Below, one piece after another: positions 1 to 8,292 of a stretch of DNA of 32,894 nt. Position numbers and translations under genes: made by a program. The DNA is from Cylindrotheca closterium (taxonomy: Eukaryota > Bacillariophyta > Bacillariophyceae > Bacillariales > Bacillariaceae), in the NCBI GenBank assembly GCA_933822405.4, contig CAKOGP040001057.1:1-32894 (forward strand). Direction: 5' to 3'. The notes beneath the pieces are model-generated. The model was not told where the DNA came from, did no database searches, and saw only the letters and a list, made by a program, of their open reading frames with translations. Each line of letters opens with the position of its first letter. Position 1 is the first letter of the stretch.

Positions 1-1640
1 CTCTAGGGGCATTCGATTGCCGGTGAAATATTTGGCTGTAAAGGTCAAGTACTGTGGAGCGGTGAGTCAACAACAAGTTTGAACCATGTGAGGCATCTGT
101 ACATAGGCAGAAGTTGCCTAAGTCATGTCCTTAAGAATGACTTCTCCCGCAGCGAGGCGTGGTGAATTTGGGGCACTTACTGTCCCACGAACATTGGGGA
201 GCGTTCAGGAGGTGAAGCAGAAAAGATAGTCCCGAGGCTACGGCGTTGAGCCCACAGAGAGCGACGGTAGTCCTTGCGCTCCTGTCAAAGTAGCTTCAGC
301 CACTCGTCCTTGTCCACCAGTGATTTACGAAGGACGCTGTGACGGCATGTCAGCATGCGTCAGATATTCGGAGGTAAATCAGCTGAACCCATATCAAACT
401 GAGAGTGAATCCCCTTGTTGACAGCACAGTGACGGTCACAGAGCTGAACATTGTCATCCAAATGTTGAACGGCGTTCCGTTGTTCCCACATATAGAACCC
501 AAGTGAGATGAGTTGCTGGGAGAGATGGGAAGCCCGCAGAGAAACCGACTGACTACTGCAAATCTTGTCAAAATAACTTTGTTGTAGTGACAGCCACAAT
601 GATGCTAGACTTCCTTCCAAAAGTCCCTGACACCCAATAGATTCCTGGGCCAGAAAGGCGGGGCAAATGGTCCAAACGAGAGGTGGGTTGTGATGGGTCG
701 CGGACACCCAGAAGAAGATTGAGTATGGCATGTTTAATGGCAGGCAAGGTGAGATGCATACCCATTAGAGCAAGAGAGCTGTCACCCTCCAGTCCCTTTT
801 GTCCTTGGCCGACGCTGTCAGACATTGTGGAACATGCAAGAAGTGATCTTCAAACGCGCCGCACCGAGGACACGCAGCAGATGATTCAAGGCCCCAATAC
901 ACTTTGAACTTGCCTGTGGCACACACCATGCCCACCCAATGTTTTGTAATCCAGTGCTGGGCAGGGAGGGACCGCATAGCGTGACCCAGGGTCTCCCAAT
1001 CAATGAGGTTTTCAGCTTCTTCAGAAATCACGCTATGGTCCCTCCATTGTTGCCAAAGGTGTGGAAGTGTCACGCATTCCTGAATGAATTTATCACTCAG
1101 CCGGGACTGCTTTGTGTCAGCCACAAAAAGAGCCGCCAGTTCAGTGAAGAACCAAGGATTGGGAGGGATGAGTTAGTGGGCTGCCTCAAGTTCCTTGCAG
1201 AAATCCACTGCCATGCCGTCTACCTCCAGGTTTTTCTTTTCCCACCAAGTGAGATCATCAAATAAGTTGGACTTGTCCAAATGTCCGTAAACATGTCATG
1301 GGGACAAAGACACTGGATGTGTATGCCTGGGCCGTACAGTTTGAGGCCAGTGATAAGGGGTCCGAGAAGTGTCATTGCAAAAACCGTTCCAGATGCATTG
1401 GCGGGCATAGCGACCATTGGCAGTGGTGATATCTGACACAGTAGTCACTTCTAGGAACATCCGGCACCAGTTGAGCCAGAGAAGTTTGTCCTGATCAACC
1501 TCCAGATCAATGAACAAGTCAACCAGAAGGGCGTCGTGGTGGCATCGCAAGGACAAGGCCAGAGAGTCAAAGGCCACATACATATCCAGTGACTGGAGCT
1601 CCTTCCATACTTGTTTCAGCCAGGTATCAGAGGCCAGAAT
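1..1640 (-). mobile_element. LINE-like retrotransposon remnant (region downstream of the reverse transcriptase), minus strand
   Basis: The minus strand carries broken frames that read in order as the tail of a non-LTR reverse-transcriptase polyprotein. At 1583-1296 there is a block with W..CRMFLEV..VSDI followed by WP. At 1124-765 the protein includes DWETLGHAM, HWITKHWVGM and a zinc-knuckle-like CPRCGAFEDHFLHVPQC. At 825-360 come CQGLLEGSLASLW and MWEQRNAVQH. From memory, this order resembles the C-terminal part of reverse transcriptases common in diatom and other algal genomes; that is a recollection, not a search result. Frameshifts and stops separate the blocks, so the copy is dead. No RT core (YADD) is visible; the 5' part is absent or replaced. 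The element may continue beyond the window's left edge. A diverged inverted copy lies at about 2655-3390. Confidence 0.55.
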
Positions 1641-2182
1641 GGATGTGTTCTGGTAAGCTTGCTGCAGAAGACCAAAGGAGGTAGCAGTTTCTACACAATC
1701 TTCTTGGGTGTTGGAATCTTCTTTTTTAGGAGTGTTTTGGGTTGTTTTCAGTTGTTGAGTGTCAGACTAGACAGTGTCTCCCTTTACTAGCTGCTATGGA
1801 ATTCCATGTCTAGATTGTGATTTGCTGTCAATCAGATATTGCTTTCATACATATTGAATCGAGTCTGCCCATTGGCGGTTAGACTCCTCATTGTATCCTG
1901 CAAATTGTCTATGTTGCTGTGGATGAACAGGAAGATGGTGAAGAAGGGCCAAGCTGACAGTTTTGGGGGACGTGCCAGAGACAACCGCGCAATAGAGGAA
2001 CAACGCGGAGCATGCATTGCCTCTTCCCACAAAAGAACAAGGATCCAAACACAAATATGGTGCAATGAAAAGTAAAAAGTAACAATGCATGTCTCCATTC
2101 TAACCTTGAGGCAACCTTCATTACTACCTACATTCTCTTAGTCACATGCTGTTTTCTAGGTTACTGCAAGGGTGCTTTACCT
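1641..2182. other. Intergenic/repeat-derived DNA with no recognisable gene
   Basis: Open frames of up to 88 codons occur on both strands here, but they overlap one another in several frames and none shows a recognisable motif. I see no tRNA, simple repeat or complete element. It lies between two transposon remnants and is probably decayed repeat DNA. Confidence 0.4.
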
Positions 2183-2727
2183 TCAATCTCCTGACAAGCG
2201 GATGCCTCTACTTTCTCCAGCAGAAATTTGTGGAAGAATCCAATTTGTTCCAATCGTGCTTCCTTTTCCAATGGGAGTTGCCTTCCATCCTTGATCTATC
2301 TTTTCATGAAATGAAAGAAGTCCCTCATCCGTTTCTTTTTCAATTAGGTCATCTTTGTTCTGCCCCCAACAAAAAGCCAAACGATCTCTTTGGTACTTTT
2401 CTTTGATGCTGCAATGTAAACAGGCCTTTCACTGAGGGCCTTTTCAGTTTCCCTCACATCTTGTAGCATATCTACAAAAGGATAATTTGGGGCTACCAAT
2501 TCTTACAACTTGCCACTAGACCTTTCCTTAAAAGCCAGCAGTATGTGTAATCCTTTGGACGTCAGAATGGTTCTTGGTGAAAAATCCAGCATCACAACAA
2601 AGTATCGACCACTTGGAATAGGTTTTCCACTTACATACGTCTCAATCATCTTTCGTCTCTCAGCTACAAATGCCCTGGACCAATGGTTGGACACCCAAAT
2701 GACCAACCTAGCCATCAAACATGCCAT
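2183..2727 (-). pseudogene. Unrecognised decayed coding segment, possibly with a helicase-associated-like block
   Basis: Minus-strand frames from 2727 to about 2200 read like old coding sequence broken by stops. The first block (2727-2503) contains SGKPIPSGRYFVVMLDFS. After a stop, the same frame continues with NYPFVDMLQDVRETEKAL and KSTKEIVWLFVGG. A second block near 2330-2200 reads IKDGRQLPLEKEARLEQIGF after an in-frame TAG. That second block loosely resembles the helicase-associated repeat (…R..G....L..ER...LE.IGF), which is abundant in diatoms. The match is short and by eye only, so the family call is weak. The segment sits between two inverted LINE remnants and may be part of another element or a captured gene fragment. 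Confidence 0.25.
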
Positions 2728-3390
2728 CCTCCTCCTTATTCAAGGTGTCCGTGATCCGTCCCTTTCTTCCCTACAGGGTGTCCCCGGCCGCCTCTGTAGG
2801 GCATTCCGCTCTCAACAATGCATTGGCTACCAAGGACTCTTGGAAGGACTGCTGTCTCGTCAATGGGCCTCCTTGCAGGAAGAATACCTACAGTTGCGTG
2901 GGAGGCAACTCTCCTACTCTGTGGGTTTCTTGTCTCTCGCACCAGCTGATCTTGATGGGGTTCCAGATTTGAGAACATCGGAACCTGGTGCAACACTTGG
3001 AGGATAATGTGCAGCTAGTACGTGAGCATAGCCGGCAGGTCAATGACGGGATTCATTCTCAGTTCAATATGGGCCCAACCAACCTTCCAAAGGTTGTCCA
3101 GCGCATGCTCTCAGTCAAGAGGAGTGGTTAAAGCTGCTGAAAATGGAACACACGGCCTATTGCCGCGCTCTGGTGCCTCAACGCCGCATTCTCCATCGCT
3201 TTTTCCATGATCCTAAGGACCAAGTCCCCTAACCACTGTTTCGTAGAAGAGTCCGGATCCACTGGTTCTGACTAGAGCAACTTCTGTTTGTCAGATGCCT
3301 CTCACGGTTCAAACTTGTTGTTAACTTGCCGCTTCCCAGTACCTGACCTTTACAGCCAAACATTCCACCAGCAATCCTATGCGCTAGATA
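2655..3390 (+). mobile_element. LINE-like remnant, inverted second copy
   Basis: The plus strand from about 2655 encodes fragments matching the minus-strand remnant at the left edge: AIKHAILLLIQGVRDPS here against AIKHAILNLLLGVRDPS there, and CIGYQGLLEGLLSRQWASLQ against CIGCQGLLEGSLASLWLSLQ. The similarity continues to the outer end, where the reverse complement of 3300-3370 resembles bases 30-100 (both contain caacaagtttgaacc and ggctgtaaaggtca). Frames are broken, so it is non-functional. A TTA microsatellite follows 25 bp further on, in the position of a LINE 3' tail. Confidence 0.55.
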
Positions 3391-3414
3391 GCATTTAATT
3401 GATTAACGTCTCAG

Positions 3415-3437
3415 TTATTATTATTATTATTATTATT
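3415..3437. repeat. (TTA)n microsatellite
   Basis: About 7.7 uninterrupted copies of TTA directly follow the plus-strand LINE remnant. Microsatellite-like 3' tails are known for several LINE families, so this may be the element's tail rather than an independent simple repeat. Confidence 0.8.
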
Positions 3438-4078
3438 TTCTCAGCTGCAAATGATACTCCTCTTGCTCTTCCGCTCCCGTCCGCTCCTTTGCTACTTCCT
3501 AACTCAGCTGGGACTGCGAAAAACCACCCCTGGTGTCGCTCATCTTCTTGAACCTCTGCTGACTCTCTCTGCATACCCAATCCCCATATAAGCACCTGGT
3601 GGCCCGAAAGCTCCCACTGCCTGCTGGTGGGGAGAAAAGGATCTACATCCATTGCGCTGACCTACAACAGATCACAAGTCACGCATCTCTGTTCGATACA
3701 GTAAATAAAAGCGGAATCAATCACCCAACGACAAGAATTTTCACCTGTTTTTTTATAAATATAAAAATCACTTTTCTTCTTTGCCCATGACACGCATTTG
3801 CCACAACTAAATTTCCATGCCTACAGCAAATCATACCACGTATAGTATCCCTACATATAGTACCACCAAATCTGCTGGGTGTACTATGAAATACTACTAC
3901 TACTGTACCATTCTACGATACTCTACGTTACCATACCCCCGAACAAGCTCTATACCGACCCCTCCCCTGGAGAGCTGGTTGTGTTGAGTCTTCTGGGCAG
4001 GTGTGGCGAACAGACTGGATGAATCAAAACACAAAAATCGATCTCTCTCACAATAACGGTGATATTATTCATCAAAGA
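3438..4078. other. Intergenic region upstream of the SET-domain gene
   Basis: No gene is seen. The part from about 3830 to 3950 is rich in TAGTA/TACTA and GTAC-type words (for example tatagtatccctacatatag and a TAC triplet run at 3892-3905), like other gene-upstream regions in this window. Promoter and 5' UTR of the downstream gene are presumably here, but no TATA box could be fixed with confidence. Confidence 0.4.
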
Positions 4079-5728
4079 ATGGGAAGGGGGAAAAGCAAGA
4101 AAAACAGAGATGATTCATCATCAAACATAGCTAAGCAGCAACAGAATAACCAAGGCAAGACTAAGAAGCAAAAGGAGCCGCCTGCGTTAAACCAAAGGCT
4201 TCATCAAAAGCCGAACGACCCGAGTCGCTCAATGCATCAATCTGGTCTGTCAACGGCAGCTTCCTTCAAAGGCTGGTGTCTGCAAGAGCGCCAAGGTATT
4301 GTGTGGGTTCTAGGCTGTGCATTCCTCGGTAGTTTGTTTGGATTTGGAATCGGTAGTGGCTTTCTAACAGGAGAAGGGAATAAGCCACCCAACGCGTGGC
4401 GAGTAGCTCTTGGCGCTCGCATCAGATCCTCGGCAACGTATGAAGTTTTGACACTGAATCGATCTCCGTGGAGCCCATCACATGGAGGAAGCTTCTTTCA
4501 AGAGGCTCAACCTCTGAACTCTAGGAGTAAATCTGTTGTGTTGCTCGACGCTGAAACATTACGATCTGATCCGTCACATTCGACAGTATATGCTGTCTTA
4601 AGGGAAGCTGTGGTCCGAGAGATGGGAGGCTATGTTCACCCCGATCTTGGAATATTATCACCTGCTCCTTGTGGATCAGCACGGGGACTTGGGATGGTAC
4701 GAGATAGCTATCACCGATGTCAAACCAAATGCCTGCCTGGGATTGCAGAGGAGAAGAGGAGAGCGTCAATAAAAAATACTACTAGTGAGAAGACTTTCAT
4801 GCAGGAAGAGCTCCTAATAAAGGCACCTCTAGCCTTTCAAATGACCCGAACTGCTGCTTTGGAAACATTGATGCCCCTAATTTCTCCAGAAGTGCAACAA
4901 CATGAAAGATTATATGAACTTGACGACGCAGCACTTTTGACTCTGTTGTTGGCACATGAACGTGGAGTTGGAAAGTACAGTCGCTGGCTGCCCTACATAG
5001 CAAGTTTGCCGCTAGAGCCAAGCTGCGGTTATTCTAAAAATCTTCGTCCCTATCTACTTGATAGCATCAACGCTCTCCGAGAGGAGCTTGGCGTTGACAT
5101 TAGCGGTTGGCCTGGGGAGCTATTGAAGGCGACACAATACGCTGACCGCATTGCAAATGCTTTATCGCAAGACTACGGAAGCTTTCTTCAACATCCAAAG
5201 GGCGTATCACAACTAGAGAATATCGAATGGGCTTTATGTCAAGTCGCCTCTAGGGCAATAGCCGGATCGCAAAAGCATGGCTCATTACGGCTCATTCCAT
5301 TGGTTGACTTGATTAATCACGACAACAACGCGGCAGGATTCGTTGAGCTGACAGGGGAGGAAAAAGTATCCAATGGTGACTTTGTTGACTCGATACTAGA
5401 GGAAGATTCTGGCGCGTTTGCTGTTCGAAGCCGAAGGCATGGTCGTAGGAAAGCGCTGAAAGTGGGTCAAGAGTTGCTGATCAATTACAATGTCCCTCAC
5501 TACTCTCCATTGGATTGGTTTGTTTCCGTTGGTTTCGTGCCCCCAGAAAGGTGGGCAGGCTGGGAGAAAATCGATTCTGCTCTTCCCAAAATACGAATGG
5601 ACGGACCATTCGGTGCTTCCAACTCAGGACGTGCCTTTCGGTCCTTTATCTCGGAAAGCTCAGACTCTCCTCGGTTGCAAACTGGTCCATTTCAGCCCAG
5701 AGGCCCTGGAAGGAACGAGGATCTATAA
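4079..5728 (+). CDS. SET-domain protein (SETD3/Rubisco LSMT-like) with N-terminal membrane anchor
   Basis: A single-exon frame of 549 residues from the preferred ATG. SET-class protein lysine or histidine N-methyltransferases of this subfamily use S-adenosylmethionine to modify non-histone proteins. Visible signatures are LRLIPLVDLINHDNN at about residues 403-417, matching the family's PLxDLxNH core, and GQELLINYN at about 463-471, matching the GEE(V/L).I.Y motif that closes the SET fold. The N-terminus is Lys/Gln-rich and unstructured (residues 1-60). A hydrophobic stretch of about 25 residues follows at 72-96 (VWVLGCAFLGSLFGFGIG), which suggests a type II membrane anchor. The ATG at 4079 has a better context (A at -3, G at +4) than the in-frame ATG at 4019. 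The substrate cannot be read from the sequence. Confidence 0.8.
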   Translation: MGRGKSKKNRDDSSSNIAKQQQNNQGKTKKQKEPPALNQRLHQKPNDPSRSMHQSGLSTAASFKGWCLQERQGIVWVLGCAFLGSLFGFGIGSGFLTGEGNKPPNAWRVALGARIRSSATYEVLTLNRSPWSPSHGGSFFQEAQPLNSRSKSVVLLDAETLRSDPSHSTVYAVLREAVVREMGGYVHPDLGILSPAPCGSARGLGMVRDSYHRCQTKCLPGIAEEKRRASIKNTTSEKTFMQEELLIKAPLAFQMTRTAALETLMPLISPEVQQHERLYELDDAALLTLLLAHERGVGKYSRWLPYIASLPLEPSCGYSKNLRPYLLDSINALREELGVDISGWPGELLKATQYADRIANALSQDYGSFLQHPKGVSQLENIEWALCQVASRAIAGSQKHGSLRLIPLVDLINHDNNAAGFVELTGEEKVSNGDFVDSILEEDSGAFAVRSRRHGRRKALKVGQELLINYNVPHYSPLDWFVSVGFVPPERWAGWEKIDSALPKIRMDGPFGASNSGRAFRSFISESSDSPRLQTGPFQPRGPGRNEDL

Positions 5729-6059
5729 ATCACTTTACTGAAGCTTAGAAGCAGTAGGTCGAAACGGTTACGTACTCTAGGAAAGTTTTTAAATCCTAGG
5801 TTACTGAATATTTACTTTGCTGTAGTTTGAAGGAAAACTGCAGTCCATTACTCCCTACAGTACCGGTACCCTACCCTGAACACATGCCCTGCATCGCCCA
5901 CCATACCACCAGTATTTTTCATGAAACGACTTCATTGACTCGCTGTCGCACGACCGCGCATTTCAACCACAGAGTACAGTAAAAGATGGAAAGAAATCGC
6001 ATGAGCTCAATCAAGCTGAAATCAAAGGCAGTGATCTCCAAAGCATAGACGATTGCAAA
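5729..6059. other. Intergenic region between the SET-domain gene and FCF1
   Basis: No coding signal. It contains a perfect 10-bp palindrome, gtaccggtac, at 5860-5869, one of several GTAC-type words that recur upstream of genes in this window. It should hold the 3' end of the SET gene and the FCF1 promoter. Confidence 0.4.
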
Positions 6060-6800
6060 ATGGGAAAAGCCAAAAAGACTAGAAAATTCGCAGTGACAAA
6101 GAAAATCATTAGCCCGAAAGATACTCGTGTGAAAGAGAACCTTGAAAAGGCAAAGAAGAAAGCGGCTGACAAGATGAAGAAGGAAGAACCGCGCCAGATT
6201 GAGCAGGCAGTTTCATCTCTCTTTTTCCAATATAATACTCAGCTTGGACCACCATACCACGTCCTTGTCGATACAAATTTTATTAACTTTTCCATTCGGT
6301 AAGACAACTATCATTCGGTCCAACAATATTTTGACATTTGACATGATGGGTATCTCACCTTCTGACAATTTTGTTTTCTTGGTAGTAAAAAATTGGATAT
6401 GATCCGAGCAATGATGGATTGTCTGCTGGCGAAATGCGTCCCTTGCATCACGGATTGCGTAATGGGAGAATTGGAAAAACTGGGAGGTGAGTATTCAAAG
6501 CCGTACCAATTGATAATGACGCTTGTTGCTCATGCTTGTTGGAAAATAGGAAAATACAAGATCGCGCTTCGTCTCGCCAAAGATGATCGCTTTGAGCGAA
6601 TTCCTTGCGACTGCAAAGGCTGTTATGCAGATGATTGTTTGACCAACATGGCTAAGCAATGGCGGTGTTTCATTGTGGCTACTTGTGACAAGGAATTGAG
6701 AGGACGGATACGAAAAATTCCAGGGGTCCCATGCATGTATATCAGTGGATACAAATACACCGTGGAACGAATGCCAGAAGCATTCGGAGCACCACCATAA
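6060..6800 (+). CDS. FCF1: rRNA-processing protein FCF1/UTP24 (PIN-domain endonuclease)
   Basis: Three exons: 6060-6298, 6386-6486 and 6550-6800, giving 196 residues against about 198 in the human protein. Both introns are GT-AG (87 and 63 nt), and every junction falls inside conserved sequence (NFSI|RKKLD and EKLGG|KYK). FCF1/UTP24 is a nucleolar nuclease of the small-subunit processome that cleaves pre-rRNA at the early 18S sites. Family blocks are obvious: MGKAKKTRK at the start, [19 protein letters not shown] with the PIN-domain Asp71, [16 protein letters not shown], and the C-terminal [14 protein letters not shown] and [10 protein letters not shown]. Acidic PIN residues are present, so it should be active. 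It converges with EMC6, with only 98 bp between the stop codons. Confidence 0.96.
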
Positions 6801-6898
6801 GTTGAATGAAACATAATGCAACGTGTAATGCTTGATGCAGAGAAATCGCTGGTATGGTTTTTGCGTTCAAAATTCCAATTTCCATTTTATAATAGTCG

Positions 6899-7337
6899 TT
6901 AGTACAAATATACTAGCCCATAAAATAGAGTCCAGAATAATGTGAAGGACAAACCACTTTGCTGAAGATTCGTGGTGGAATAGGACCACCAGCTTTGGCG
7001 TGTGTATCCATGCAGACTGCATTTCATTTTCATCGTCCATACCACCACCAAAACCAAAAAATGTAGAGCAACAAAGCAGACTGAATGGACGTTTGTCAGA
7101 CAAAAATAGAGACGATAGAAATCTTGTTCGACTAGTCCTCTACTCACCCAGACCTTGCAATCCTGTCAAACCACATATTCCTGCAAGACAACCCGAAGCA
7201 ATACTCATTACAGATTTCATTCGATCAATTTTCTCCAAATTGTACCTCAGACTCATGAAGTCTATGATGTCCTTTTCTTCGTCACTTTGAGACGATCCGG
7301 GAACTCCGGCGTCGAGATTTGCCATGGGGTCTATCAT
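6899..7337 (-). CDS. EMC6: ER membrane protein complex subunit 6
   Basis: Two minus-strand exons: 7337-7148 and 7080-6899, with a 67-nt GT-AG intron (7147-7081). The product has 123 residues. EMC6 is a small membrane-embedded subunit of the EMC, which inserts and folds membrane proteins in the ER. The call rests on SIASGCLAGICGLTGLQG before the splice junction (human SALSGATAGILGLTGLYG) and on the C-terminus FTLFWTLFYGLVYLY (human YVLFWTFLYGMVHVY). About three hydrophobic segments are visible, as in the family. The start at 7337 (MIDPMANLD) is used; the in-frame Met four codons later is an alternative. Neither exon alone is recognisable as a complete gene; the splice is needed. It converges with FCF1. 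Confidence 0.9.
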
Positions 7338-7459
7338 TTTGTTAGAGTGATTTGTCTTTTCAATGAAAACAAAGGGCGGTTGGGCAAAGACCGAGGAGGT
7401 GGAATCTTGATATTTTATTTGTTTGTTATTTATTTTGTAATTTGAAGCTTGCAGATGTA

Positions 7460-7533
7460 GCTTGGGTAGCTCAGCTGGTTAGAGCGTGGGTCTAATAAAC
7501 CCAAGGTCGTGGGTTCGATCCCCACTCCGAGTA
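7460..7533 (+). tRNA. tRNA-Ile (anticodon AAT)
   Basis: A complete cloverleaf of 74 nt. The acceptor stem is 7460-7466 with 7526-7532 (three G-U pairs including 1-72), with discriminator A at 7533. The D arm is gctc/gagc, the anticodon stem tgggt/accca with loop ctaataa, and the T arm gtggg/cccac with ttcgatc. The anticodon AAT at 7494-7496 reads Ile codons, with A34 presumably edited to inosine. There is no intron. TA at 8-9, GGTT in the D loop and TTCGATC fit the internal Pol III A and B boxes, and TTTT at 7535-7538 can terminate Pol III. It lies 122 bp upstream of the EMC6 start, on the other strand. Confidence 0.95.
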
Positions 7534-7537
7534 CTTT
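7534..7537 (+). terminator. Likely Pol III terminator run downstream of tRNA-Ile
   Basis: The T-run begins immediately after the tRNA (actttt, with four T at 7535-7538). Short T-runs are the normal RNA polymerase III stop signal. Confidence 0.55.
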
Positions 7538-7586
7538 TGTTCCACTCAAAGGCTCACGTACCAAAGGCTTTTCCTAGACTCCACAG

Positions 7587-7615
7587 TACATGTACCTTGC
7601 ATACAGGTACATGTA
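7587..7615. repeat. Perfect 11-bp inverted repeat with 7-nt loop
   Basis: The arms tacatgtacct and aggtacatgta are exact reverse complements separated by tgcatac. The half-site is itself nearly palindromic (acatgt). It lies 54 bp past the tRNA gene, outside any coding sequence. Function is unknown; it could be a protein-binding site or just a hairpin. Confidence 0.75.
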
Positions 7616-7815
7616 ATGTCATATATGATATGTAATGATTGATTCAATTATCATTCTATGCAAACGACTTTATGGCACCGTATTGTGTGTACCTGATAGG
7701 CTACATGTAAAATAGGTCTGTATTATCGGAAATGTCGTTTCCTTTTGCGTGAAACGCACGAGCTCTTTCACAGTCAGACGACGACTCCTAACTCTCACTC
7801 ATATCCAACTGACGC

Positions 7816-8292
7816 TCAATCAGTTATCCTCACCAAAAACGACTGTCCGTCGCTCCACCACGAAGAAGCAGAGTGTAGGCGTGCGTGTCGTATGCATGCG
7901 TCGCGAACTCCACCCTCCAAGCCTCCAACGGTGACTGCAAACAACTTGTAATTGCAACAAACACCAAGGGAGCCGAATATACAACGCGCTTGAAACAACA
8001 ATTTCCTAACCATAGCTAAAACAATTAATCCCAATAGAATCGGAATCATTGCCAACAGTACAACGAAAAGAAAATGTTCAAGATCCGTCAATCCAAGTAT
8101 CGTCACATCTTTTGTGATCAACCAAAGACCGAGGTAAGGATCGCGAACGCCTTTACACGATGTTTCAAGCGCGAGTTCGAGGACGGGAGCAACCAAAGGA
8201 CTCAGAGGGTCCGCTGGTTCTAACGCTGCAATGTTCCAAGCCGTGCTTGACTTATAACCTTTGAAGTTGAAAAGGCCGTCATCAGTCGCCAT
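7816..8292 (-). CDS. Hypothetical small membrane protein antisense to coronin exon 1 (doubtful)
   Basis: An open frame of 158 codons starting MATDDGLFNFKG with a good start context (A at -3, G at +4). It has one strong hydrophobic segment at about residues 74-100 (FLFVVLLAMIPILLGLIVLAM). I recognise no family. It runs antisense across coronin exon 1 (8074-8133) and most of the 221-nt coronin intron, and its C-terminal part looks unstructured. The coronin intron is much longer than most others in the window, which leaves room for a real overlapping gene. However, antisense frames of similar length also occur by chance inside clearly coding genes here. It is listed because it cannot be excluded. 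Confidence 0.25.
   Translation of the reverse strand: MATDDGLFNFKGYKSSTAWNIAALEPADPLSPLVAPVLELALETSCKGVRDPYLGLWLITKDVTILGLTDLEHFLFVVLLAMIPILLGLIVLAMVRKLLFQARCIFGSLGVCCNYKLFAVTVGGLEGGVRDACIRHARLHSASSWWSDGQSFLVRITD

Noticed and set aside
4019..4078. Earlier in-frame ATG at 4019 (and a GTG at 4001) as the SET-gene start
   Set aside because: GTG is not a normal nuclear start, and the 4019 ATG has a weak context. It remains possible but is less likely than 4079.
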